A stretch of DNA of 64,000 nt from Chlamydiales bacterium. GTDB taxonomy: Bacteria; Chlamydiota; Chlamydiia; Chlamydiales; Simkaniaceae. Positions 1 through 6,703 of the stretch are shown one piece after another (position 1 is the stretch's first letter; each line of letters starts with the position of its first letter). The translations under genes and the position numbers were made by a program. The notes under the pieces were generated by a model. It did no database searches and was not told the origin of the DNA. It worked only from the letters and a program-made list of their open reading frames with translations. The DNA lies in contig JACKPR010000002.1 of assembly GCA_024233395.1 (NCBI GenBank), positions 496,001 to 560,000 on the forward strand. The letters run 5' to 3'.

Positions 1-1
1 C

Positions 2-589
2 AATATGGTCGCTTCTGTAAACATTCCAGTCACAGTAAAAATCCGTGCCGGTTGGGATGAAGAAAATATCAACGCCTGCCTCATTACCAAAATTGCCGAA
101 AAAGCTGGAGCAAAAGCCATCTCTATTCATGGAAGAACAAGGCAACAGAAATATACTGGAAAAGCCAATTGGGATCATATTAAAGCTGCGAAAGAGGTCG
201 CTCAGTCCATTAAAGTTATTGGAAATGGAGACGTTTTTGATGCTGAAGCAGGCCTCTCTTTATTTAGCCATACAGAATGCGACGCCATCTTAATTTCACG
301 AGGCACTTTTGGGAAACCTTGGATCGCTGAGGATGTCAGGCGGCTTGACAATTCAGAACCTCTAATCATTCCTGATGTAAAAGAGCATCTATTAGATCAT
401 ATGGCTTATATTACCTCCTATCAAACAGATCGAAAAGCCCTTCTTGATATGAGGAGAATTGGGTGTTGGTATTTAAGGGATGGCACAGGAACTAAAAAAC
501 TTCGTGAGTCCTTAAACCGCTCAAAAGATCTCAAGGAAATAGAAAAACTCATTAGGAATTATGATTGGCAACAAACATCCTTTAATTGA
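2..589 (+). CDS. dus: tRNA-dihydrouridine synthase, C-terminal part (5' end outside window)
   Basis: The reading frame is open from the window edge, so the N-terminal half, including the catalytic cysteine, lies upstream. What is visible is the second half of the FMN-binding TIM barrel: VTVKIRAGW, then SIHGRTRQQKY (the H-x-R segment that contacts the phosphate/tRNA), VIGNGDVFD and ILISRGTFGKPW (the phosphate-binding strand), followed by the helical C-terminal domain. These are standard motifs of the Dus family, which reduces specific uridines in the tRNA D-loop using FMN and NADPH. The DusB-like subgroup fits best. The gene overlaps acyP by 29 bp on the same strand. Family assignment is secure; the subgroup is inferred. 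Confidence 0.9.
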   Translation, partial: NMVASVNIPVTVKIRAGWDEENINACLITKIAEKAGAKAISIHGRTRQQKYTGKANWDHIKAAKEVAQSIKVIGNGDVFDAEAGLSLFSHTECDAILISRGTFGKPWIAEDVRRLDNSEPLIIPDVKEHLLDHMAYITSYQTDRKALLDMRRIGCWYLRDGTGTKKLRESLNRSKDLKEIEKLIRNYDWQQTSFN

Positions 590-848
590 ATTCCACATCA
601 TTGTAACTGGAAGAGTTCAAGGCGTTTTTTTTCGCGCAAAGACTAAAGACCATGCTGATAATCTTAAGCTTAAAGGATATGTTCGAAATTTATCCAACGG
701 AAGTGTTGAAATTTGTGTTATCGGAGAAGAAATTGACACCCTTTTAGATGCATTAAAAAAAGAACCACTCCCTGTTCAAATCGATGAAATGAAGATATCA
801 AAGCGCCCCTTAACAAAAACCTACGATGATTTTACTATTAAATATTAA
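561..848 (+). CDS. acyP: Acylphosphatase
   Basis: This 95-aa protein has the length and fold signature of acylphosphatases, which hydrolyse the carboxyl-phosphate bond of acyl phosphates. The motif GRVQGVFFR carries the catalytic/phosphate-binding arginine, and GYVRNLSNGSVEI carries the catalytic asparagine. The first codons overlap the end of the upstream dus gene by 29 bp, so the two are probably co-transcribed. The downstream neighbour is convergent, with only about 14 bp between stop codons. Identification is direct from both motifs; its cellular substrate is not revealed by context. Confidence 0.93.
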   Translation: MIGNKHPLIEFHIIVTGRVQGVFFRAKTKDHADNLKLKGYVRNLSNGSVEICVIGEEIDTLLDALKKEPLPVQIDEMKISKRPLTKTYDDFTIKY

Positions 849-862
849 TTTGGAGAAAGTCT

Positions 863-1981
863 CTAAAAATAGAGCCTAGCTGAAAAGGTTAAGCCATGAA
901 GTGAGATGTCTTCAGAATAGTTATCGTATCTTAGAGAAGAATACTCATACACTTTAAGCATTTGGTTTTGTCTCCACCAATACATCCCTTCATAAGCAAT
1001 ACCTAAATCAAGATAATTCTCTTTTTGATTGAAGTAAGTCCCCCATCCAATTCCAAATTGCCACTGCACCATCGGAACAAATCGATGTTTATTATCATCA
1101 ATCTTAATACGATCTTCTTGGCTTGGGGTCACTTTTTCTCGATGTTCAATATCAAAAAATCCATAGAGAACTGCTCCAGAAAGCATTCCTTTTAAGTACC
1201 AACCATCTAACAAATGCCACTTGGAGTTTACCCCTGTTCTAGCACCAATTCCCCAGTATTCGCAGGAGTCATTTACATGGGCAGAATTACGGCTTAAAGC
1301 TCCACCTGTATAACGGACTACTTGATGCTGATCAATCCATGCATTTTTTACCCCCACAAACGGTCTAAAAGAGAGTTTTTCACTAATATAGTAATGCCTT
1401 CCAAGCTCGACATCGATATTATACAAATCCAAACTATAATTTGATTTTGCACTTGAAACCCCCAATTGGGTGATCACAGAACCACGAAGAGGGATAAGAA
1501 TACTTTCTTGTCCAGAATGAGCACTTCCTGAAACATGATTTCTATAAAATGTGAAATGTCCAAAAATATCCCATTGATCAAATGCAATGTTTTTCCCAGC
1601 TCCGACTCGAAGTCCCCAGCTCCAACTAAAGTTAATATCTTTTGTTCTACCTTTTAATGGAAGGGAGGTAACAAGAGAACTATTACTGTATGCAAACTGC
1701 GTTCCATTTGTTCGCTGATACCAATAAATTGGTTCAAGAGAAACAAACCATTCATCGCGCATAATTCCTGGATTTGCACTAGGTCTTGCTTGTTTAACCA
1801 TCATTGAACGAAGTTCTTCTTTAAGAATTTCAATCTCTTTTTCAAGAACTTCTATTCGTGAAGAATTCGTCTCTAAAGCACCTAAGAGTGTGTTTTGCAA
1901 GATAAAAAAAGTTATGCCGATCATATTCCAAAACTTGCTTTTTCCTCGCGTCAATATCCCGACCTTTAACACTCTCTGCAT
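863..1981 (-). CDS. Lpg1974-type MOMP-like outer-membrane protein with start inside a candidate invertible segment
   Basis: This beta-barrel protein is related to the next two on this strand. It shares the block WWRQNQMLK, the Cys-containing CEYWGIGARTG, YTGGALSRN and a C-terminal aromatic residue (RLYF) typical of BamA substrates. Near the N-terminus a hydrophobic segment (MIGITFFILQNTLLGA) is followed by a coiled-coil heptad stretch. I chose the ATG at 1981 because AGGAG lies 9 nt upstream and it supplies a basic n-region (TRGKSKFWN) before the hydrophobic core; the frame stays open to 2101. An internal ATG at 1924 is possible but has a poor Shine-Dalgarno. Both candidate starts relate to the 25-bp inverted repeats at 1913-1937 and 2052-2076, so inversion would remove the 1981 start. 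It is about 20 aa shorter than its neighbours, with divergent loops. Known role of the family: pore-forming surface protein. Confidence 0.82.
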   Translation of the reverse strand: MQRVLKVGILTRGKSKFWNMIGITFFILQNTLLGALETNSSRIEVLEKEIEILKEELRSMMVKQARPSANPGIMRDEWFVSLEPIYWYQRTNGTQFAYSNSSLVTSLPLKGRTKDINFSWSWGLRVGAGKNIAFDQWDIFGHFTFYRNHVSGSAHSGQESILIPLRGSVITQLGVSSAKSNYSLDLYNIDVELGRHYYISEKLSFRPFVGVKNAWIDQHQVVRYTGGALSRNSAHVNDSCEYWGIGARTGVNSKWHLLDGWYLKGMLSGAVLYGFFDIEHREKVTPSQEDRIKIDDNKHRFVPMVQWQFGIGWGTYFNQKENYLDLGIAYEGMYWWRQNQMLKVYEYSSLRYDNYSEDISLHGLTFSARLYF

Positions 1982-2076
1982 CCCTCCTATCTCCTGGATA
2001 CGAGGTTGCTTCGACAGGGTTAAATCTCGAGCGCTGACTTTGGGAAATTTCCAAGTTTTGGAATATGATCGGCATA
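1913..2076. repeat. Perfect 25-bp inverted repeats flanking a 114-bp segment (candidate invertible switch)
   Basis: The left arm is 1913-1937 and the right arm 2052-2076. Read on opposite strands the 25 bases are identical. The left arm lies in the 5' coding part of the MOMP-like gene and contains ATG 1924. The 114-bp interior (1938-2051) holds the gene's best Shine-Dalgarno and the ATG at 1981. In the present orientation the interior continues the MOMP frame. If flipped, the frame entering the left arm would meet a TGA 18 nt before it, and the Shine-Dalgarno would be lost. This layout is what a site-specific inversion switch needs, but no recombinase gene lies nearby. Confidence 0.6.
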
Positions 2077-2343
2077 GAACTAATTTGATTAACAGTCGCA
2101 CAATTACACTAAAAATTAATTGTCATCTGTCCTCACAATAAATAAAGAATTAATTTTACAAAAGAACTAAGTGTTTTATTTTATAAAACTATTTCGAACC
2201 AAGAACCCATCCCGAATTAAAGCTATTTTTTCCCCACACTTTTTGTCATCTTTTTCAGCTTCTTTTTGAACCCTTTTCTCATGGACAATGTGATCAAAAA
2301 CAAACTTTTTAATATTGGAAAATTTCTAAAGAATCGAAATAGA

Positions 2344-2631
2344 TTATTCGGGAAGGCTTAAAGCTTCTAACTTTCCAACCCTACTTTCAAGTTCCGAAAT
2401 TCGTTTTTCAAGAGAGGGTTGAAAATTCGTTTTTTTTGAAGATTTGCCAAAAAGCATTTCTTGCATTGTCACTCTTCCTTCAGTAAACTCTTCAATACGT
2501 TGAGCAGTTTTTAATGATGGCCTGGTAATCCCCTTTAAGATTTTCCACAGATTTGTTGTGCTAATTCCTACAGATTCAGCAAAGGACTTTTTCTTCATCC
2601 CCGACTTTTTAATAAACTCCTCTAACAGCAT
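2344..2631 (-). CDS. Small XRE-type helix-turn-helix regulator
   Basis: This 95-aa protein has an N-terminal helix-turn-helix. KKKSFAESVGISTTNLWKIL matches the XRE/Cro-type pattern (helix 2 'FAESVGIS', recognition helix 'TTNLWKILKG', then 'RPSLKTAQRIEEFT'). Residues about 70-92 form a short charged coiled coil (EKRISELESRVGKLEAL) that could dimerise. It stands alone between MOMP-like genes. A 15-bp perfect palindrome lies about 120 bp upstream of its start and recurs in front of the beta-helix gene at 32241-34034, which may be an operator. Its targets are unknown. Recognition of the DNA-binding fold is confident; any role in regulating the neighbouring surface proteins is inference. Confidence 0.75.
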   Translation of the reverse strand: MLLEEFIKKSGMKKKSFAESVGISTTNLWKILKGITRPSLKTAQRIEEFTEGRVTMQEMLFGKSSKKTNFQPSLEKRISELESRVGKLEALSLPE

Positions 2632-2752
2632 ATCGTTGGCTTCAACCAGTTATTCACAAGTACTAATGCTATTCTAACATTTAGTTTAATTCAAATTTTT
2701 TTATAGGAAATTTTGAATTCTATAAATATTACACAAAAACGCAACAAAATGA

Positions 2753-2767
2753 TTAACTCAAAGTTAA
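2753..2767. promoter_or_regulatory. 15-bp palindrome, candidate operator upstream of the XRE gene
   Basis: TTAACTCAAAGTTAA is a perfect 6-3-6 inverted repeat. The same sequence, read on the other strand, occurs at 34045-34059 directly before the Shine-Dalgarno of a secreted beta-helix gene. Shared palindromes in two upstream regions suggest a common regulator, possibly the XRE protein at 2344-2631. Confidence 0.35.
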
Positions 2768-2910
2768 TTTATTTAACTTCCTCCGAAATTAACGATGCAA
2801 GAACCTATCTATCTTTAATTCGGGATAGGTTCAAAAGGGGCTAAAGATGGGGATATTGGCAATGCGCTCGGCATAAATACCTTTCGGAACAGGTCGCCAG
2901 CGAATTTAGC

Positions 2911-2943
2911 AAAAAAAAAGACGGGGCTCTTAAGAGCCTCGCC
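2911..2943 (-). terminator. Rho-independent terminator of the MOMP-like gene
   Basis: On the minus strand the perfect palindrome GGCTCTTAAGAGCC (2925-2938), flanked by further pairing, is followed by a run of nine T residues (2919-2911). It lies about 30 bp after the stop of the gene ending at 2975. Confidence 0.85.
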
Positions 2944-2974
2944 TTTTGTAGGATTGTATTTGCAACAGATTATT

Positions 2975-4123
2975 TTAGAAGTCCCATCGGATATCTAAAG
3001 TAATACCGTGCATGCTTACGTCTTCAGAGTATCTCTCATACTTAAGTACTTGAGAGTCGTCAATTTTAAGCATCTGGTTTTGTCTCCACCAGTATTGCGC
3101 TTCGAATCCGAGTCCCACACCAATATGTTGTGTATTGTTATGGATGTACGTGTCATAGCGAAGACCGAGTTGCATTTGCGCTGTTGGCGAGAATGCGTGA
3201 CGGTTACCACTAAGTTTGATTCGATTATCGCCAAATTGGCTATAACGCTCTTTGTGTTCTACATCAAAGTATCCAAAGAGAAGCGCACCAGCAACATTAC
3301 CAAAGATACTGAAGCCGTACCCTAAATGCCATCTAGAATCAAGACCTACACGTGGTCCTAAACCCCAGAAGTCACAATCATCTTTAACGTGAACAGTATT
3401 TCCCTCAAGACCTAATTGAGTAGGGCTATTTGGGTCAACAATACCACCAGTATAGCGAGTGATTTGCTCCTGATCGATCCAAGCTGTCTTTAAACCCCAA
3501 TGAGGTCTAAAAGAAAGCTTTCCACTAATAAAGTAGGCTCGACCAAGTTCAAGATCAATTGCGCTATAATCAAAGTCATACTGTGATTTAGCACTTGTAC
3601 AATACAAGAACTGGTTTGCTGTTGAAGTGTTCACATTCGCAACAATCGTTGATGATCCTCTAAGAGGGACAATGGAACTGTTAATTCCAGATCTTGTTGA
3701 ATCACTACCATTGGTATCAAACCAAGTGTACTGCGCTCTTAGATCCCAACCATCATGGTCGAAGTTGTATCCAAGACCTACTCTTAGTCCCCAATCCCAT
3801 TCAAAGTCGATATCTTTAGTTCGACCTGATACAGGAAGTTGAGCTCGAGGGTCTTGATCAGTATAAGCAAATTCTGTTCCACCAACTTTTGCATGCCAGT
3901 AAAGGACATCAAAAGTGAAGAACCAGCCATAGCCGTCGACTTCAGGTCGAGCTGAAGCTGTTTGTGCACCATATGTTCCCATGGCAGTCTCGGTACGCAC
4001 TTGCTGCATTTGGTTTTCAAGTTGCGTTACCCGAGAATCCATGTCCATAGCCGCGTTGACTGTGGACGATGCCACAAGGGATGCAATGGCGATTGAGATT
4101 TTTCTCAACATGCTCACTTTCAT
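2975..4123 (-). CDS. Lpg1974-type MOMP-like outer-membrane protein
   Basis: This is a 382-aa predicted outer-membrane barrel. A Sec signal peptide (basic MKVSMLRK, hydrophobic core, cleavage near STVNA) is followed by a short trimer-type coiled coil (RVTQLENQMQQV) and then repeated amphipathic strands: WFFTFDVLYWHAKVGGTEFAY, YNFDHDGWDLRAQYTWFD and CDFWGLGPRVG. It ends in WDF, the usual C-terminal aromatic for barrel assembly. A GAGG Shine-Dalgarno lies 8 nt before the ATG. It is most similar to the protein at 4463-5626 (shared MGTYGA, WWRQNQMLKIDD, YSEDV). Variation is concentrated between conserved strands, as expected for surface loops. It has its own terminator, so it is probably monocistronic. 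Known family role: porin/adhesin-like surface protein in Legionella and environmental chlamydiae. Confidence 0.88.
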   Translation of the reverse strand: MKVSMLRKISIAIASLVASSTVNAAMDMDSRVTQLENQMQQVRTETAMGTYGAQTASARPEVDGYGWFFTFDVLYWHAKVGGTEFAYTDQDPRAQLPVSGRTKDIDFEWDWGLRVGLGYNFDHDGWDLRAQYTWFDTNGSDSTRSGINSSIVPLRGSSTIVANVNTSTANQFLYCTSAKSQYDFDYSAIDLELGRAYFISGKLSFRPHWGLKTAWIDQEQITRYTGGIVDPNSPTQLGLEGNTVHVKDDCDFWGLGPRVGLDSRWHLGYGFSIFGNVAGALLFGYFDVEHKERYSQFGDNRIKLSGNRHAFSPTAQMQLGLRYDTYIHNNTQHIGVGLGFEAQYWWRQNQMLKIDDSQVLKYERYSEDVSMHGITLDIRWDF

Positions 4124-4225
4124 TTTTTTTCCTCATGCGGGTTATTTTTAGCTTTCTTGCCTTAATTTTTCCTATAATGATAACGCCTAAATAATTGAAA
4201 CAATTTTTTAAAAATTAGTAACTTT

Positions 4226-4339
4226 TTATTCTTTTCTTGTTTCCATTTGCCCTTCTCTTCCACCGAGTCTTGCAAAGTCGTTACCGGAAGCTGCCAGATA
4301 AAGGTTATCTTCCTCCAATCCCAGATGTACGAAATTAGT
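4226..4339 (-). pseudogene. Possible decayed C-terminal gene fragment
   Basis: The minus strand has a 37-codon open stretch with protein-like composition (for example LEEDNLYLAASGNDFARLGG) ending in TAA, with a stop immediately upstream and no start codon. It sits in the 339-bp gap between two MOMP-like genes. I do not recognise the parent protein. It may be a remnant of a lost gene or chance; the rest of the gap shows only promoter-like AT-rich sequence and the terminator at 4409-4434. Confidence 0.25.
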
Positions 4340-4408
4340 TTATTTATTGTACAGCCTTTATTTAAAAAATAATTTAATTAAAACCTAAGTTCCATAAATT
4401 AAAAGAAT

Positions 4409-4434
4409 AAAAAAAGGCCCTGGAAAACCAGGAC
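4409..4434 (-). terminator. Rho-independent terminator of the MOMP-like gene
   Basis: On the minus strand GGTCCTGG-TTTT-CCAGGGCC forms a stem with one mismatch and a TTTT loop. It is followed by seven T residues, about 30 bp after the stop codon at 4463. Confidence 0.8.
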
Positions 4435-4462
4435 CTCTTATTATTGGATCTAATGCTTTCGA

Positions 4463-5626
4463 TTAGAAGTCGAACTTAACATCTGCAGTCAGTCCGTAGA
4501 ATGCGACGTCTTCAGAGTATCTTTCATATTTAAGTTCTTCAAAATCATCGATTTTTAGCATTTGATTCTGTCTCCACCAGTATTGGCCTTCAAATCCAAA
4601 TCCGATTCCAAGGTGGTGTCTATCGTTATGAAGGTACGTATCATAACGAAGTCCCATCTGGAACTGAACAGTTGGAGAAAAAGCATGGCGGTTCGCATGT
4701 AAATGGATGCGATTTGATGCTAGGAAACTATAACGCTCCTTATGATCCACATCAAAGTATCCAAAGAGTAGTGCTCCGGAAACATTTCCAAAGATACTCA
4801 CACCATTTCCCACATACCATCTTGTATCAACACCTGTACGAGGTCCTAAACCCCAGAAATCACAACTTTCTTTTACATGAACCGTGTTTCCACCTAGTCC
4901 AAGAGCAAGCGTTCCAAGTCCTGGGATAGTATAAGTTCCTCCACCAGTATAACGAGTGGTTTGCTTTTGATCGATCCACGCACTCTTTAAACCCCAGAAA
5001 GGTCTAAGAGATAGCGTTGAACTCACATAAAAATCTCTGCCCAGTTCAACATCAATGTTATTGTATTCAAAATCAAACATTGACTTTGCGCTCGCACAAG
5101 ATATAAAGGGCGTTTCAACAGCAGGTGTTGCAGGGTCATCTGTAATAGATGCAGATCCTCTTAAAGGAATGACTGAACTATTTTGCCCAGCTCGAGTCGA
5201 GTCACTACCATTGGTATCATACCATGTATACTGTGCTTGAAGATCCCAACCATCATGTTCAAAGTTATAGCCAACTCCAAAACGGAGGCCCCAATCCCAA
5301 TCAAACTCAATATGCTTCTTTCTTCCTTTATGAGGAAGAGCCGCAAAAACATCATTGTCTGTATAAGCGTATTCAGTTCCACCTACTTTTGTCCGCCAAA
5401 AAAGAAGGTCAAACGTAAAGAACCAACTTTCACCATCTACATTTGGTCGAGCAAGTGCTGTATTTGCACCATATGTTCCCATTTCTGTCTCAGTAGCAAC
5501 TTGCTTCATCTGATTTTCAAGTTCAGTAAGTCGAACCTCTCGATCAGCCGCAGCATAGCCCAGTGTCGAGAACATTAATAAGGATAGGACGCCCGCTCCA
5601 ATACTCCTTAATTGTCTCACTTTCAT
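4463..5626 (-). CDS. Lpg1974-type MOMP-like outer-membrane protein
   Basis: This 387-aa protein is a close paralogue of the previous gene. It has a signal peptide (MKVRQLRSIGAGVLSLLMFS, cleavage near GYA), a short coiled coil (RLTELENQMKQVATE), MGTYGANTALARPNVDG and strands WFFTFDLLFWRTKVGGTEYAY and CDFWGLGPRTGVDTRWY, and it ends in KFDF. The insert VHVKESCDFWG and the loop around TGGGTYTIPGLGTL differ from the sister gene. GAGG lies 8 nt before the ATG, with the same ATGAGGn(6-7)ATGAAAGT context as the gene at 4123, so the start and 5' leader were duplicated together. Tandem duplication with loop divergence is expected for antigenically exposed barrels. It is exported and predicted to insert in the outer membrane. 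Confidence 0.88.
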   Translation of the reverse strand: MKVRQLRSIGAGVLSLLMFSTLGYAAADREVRLTELENQMKQVATETEMGTYGANTALARPNVDGESWFFTFDLLFWRTKVGGTEYAYTDNDVFAALPHKGRKKHIEFDWDWGLRFGVGYNFEHDGWDLQAQYTWYDTNGSDSTRAGQNSSVIPLRGSASITDDPATPAVETPFISCASAKSMFDFEYNNIDVELGRDFYVSSTLSLRPFWGLKSAWIDQKQTTRYTGGGTYTIPGLGTLALGLGGNTVHVKESCDFWGLGPRTGVDTRWYVGNGVSIFGNVSGALLFGYFDVDHKERYSFLASNRIHLHANRHAFSPTVQFQMGLRYDTYLHNDRHHLGIGFGFEGQYWWRQNQMLKIDDFEELKYERYSEDVAFYGLTADVKFDF

Positions 5627-5804
5627 CTTTTTACCTCATAAGGGGGTTAAATATAATACTTCTTAGTTCCCTGATATAAAGGATGATGATGAATTTGCAA
5701 ATGAAAAATTTAACAAATTGATTAGAAAGTTCTATTAAGTGTTAATTATCAACATAATAAAATGGGTAAAAAATTCCACCTAGTAGGAAAATAATTCTCA
5801 ATAG

Positions 5805-5832
5805 AAATTAAAAGGGCTGCTTTCGGCAGCCC
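5805..5832 (-). terminator. Rho-independent terminator of the MerR-type gene
   Basis: The perfect 7-bp stem GGGCTGC/GCAGCCC (5814-5820 and 5826-5832) has a 5-nt loop. On the minus strand it is followed by TTTTAATTT, about 20 bp after the stop at 5854. Confidence 0.85.
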
Positions 5833-5853
5833 CTCTTTGATAGGTTCTTAAAA

Positions 5854-6621
5854 TTATGATAAGTTTCGATGAGCATAAACGCGCATTGCTTCAGCAATAA
5901 ACTCTACAAGCTTAGGATGATGGTTCTTTTCAAACCACTTCCTGAAATCTGGATGCTCACAATAAAGCTCAGCAAGCCCCATATAAACATCCTTAGAAGC
6001 TGTATAAAAACGCTCAGTCATCTGGTAGTGCTTTGAAATCAAGTCCTGAACCTCCTCATCGCGGGGGCTCAACCCTTTATGAATACACTCTCCTAGAGCT
6101 TTATAGATCGCATTACCTTCTTGCTCAACACTTTTCCAGTCACTTTTGTCCCAGTTCTTAGTCTTTTTCTTAGACTCAAGAATCAAGTCCTCAGCAACCT
6201 TACCATGGTATTTTACAAGATATTGCTCATATTCTTCTTGTTTTCCTGGATCAAACCCAGCGTAAAATTCTTTGTCTTTCATTTGATATTTACCTTTTAA
6301 ATGCATAATCGTTTTATCAACCGTTTCAATGAGCTCCTTAAAGCGGTTGGTTTTCTCTTCCAAAAGGGTCCGATGGGCATATAAAGCTCTGATTTTATCA
6401 AACTCATTGCTCATCAACACCTTTTGAATATCCTTCAAATGAAATCCTAACTTTCGAAAAAACAAAATCTGCTGAAGTATTAAGAGTTGTTCCTCTTCAT
6501 AATAACGATATCCATTTGCTCCATAGTAAGCCGGCTTGAGCAAACCAATCTCATCATACCAGTGAAGTGTGCGAATACTCACTCCTGACAATTTTGCTAA
6601 ATTCTTTACAGTATAGGACAT
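5854..6621 (-). CDS. MerR-family regulator with TipAS ligand-binding domain
   Basis: This 255-aa protein has an N-terminal MerR winged helix (YTVKNLAKLSGVSIRTLHWYD, then IGLLKPAYYGANGYRYY, residues 3-40), the dimerisation helix around residues 75-115, and a C-terminal TipAS-like domain from about 120 to 250. The TipAS part shows its usual features: WDKSDWKSVEQEGNAIYKAL, a PRDEEVQDLISKHY segment and a terminal ALRVYA-like helix (AEAMRVYAHRNL). In Streptomyces TipA and E. coli-type relatives this domain binds thiopeptide or other amphipathic drugs and activates transcription by bending DNA at a 19-bp-spaced promoter. The gene is monocistronic with its own terminator, and no drug-efflux partner sits next to it. 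Identification is strong; the ligand is unknown. Confidence 0.9.
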   Translation of the reverse strand: MSYTVKNLAKLSGVSIRTLHWYDEIGLLKPAYYGANGYRYYEEEQLLILQQILFFRKLGFHLKDIQKVLMSNEFDKIRALYAHRTLLEEKTNRFKELIETVDKTIMHLKGKYQMKDKEFYAGFDPGKQEEYEQYLVKYHGKVAEDLILESKKKTKNWDKSDWKSVEQEGNAIYKALGECIHKGLSPRDEEVQDLISKHYQMTERFYTASKDVYMGLAELYCEHPDFRKWFEKNHHPKLVEFIAEAMRVYAHRNLS

Positions 6622-6703
6622 ATATCTTTCCTTAAAAGGATATGGATCTATGATAAGGTATCACGCGACGTGAGGGTCAAGAGACAAAAAAAGCTTTTCG
6701 AAA

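Larger units (their letters stand above)
2632..2974. other. 343-bp gap upstream of the XRE gene: palindrome, hairpin and terminator
   Basis: No credible gene is seen here. The gap holds the 15-bp palindrome at 2753-2767 and a 9-bp perfect stem with arms 2801-2809 and 2824-2832. It also holds a 20-nt block at 2813-2832 that recurs inverted at 2203-2222 on the far side of the XRE gene (19 of 20 bases), and the terminator at 2911-2943 serving the MOMP-like gene to the right. Confidence 0.6.

Noticed and set aside
1890..2141. A plus-strand frame through the inverted repeats
   Set aside because: It exists only because the 25-bp repeats make both strands similar; its content is not protein-like.
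2801..2832. Hairpin similar to the one at 10990-11027
   Set aside because: Both have a CTATC/GATAG-type stem, but loops and flanks differ, so I do not treat them as one repeat family.
3008..3325. Frames opposite to or out of frame with the barrel gene at 2975-4123
   Set aside because: No start signals or protein-like content; the barrel frame with a signal peptide and C-terminal Phe is clearly the real one.
6680..6703. Possible terminator of rpoD
   Set aside because: The AAAAGC/GCTTTT stem is too short and T-rich sequence is common here; not enough support.
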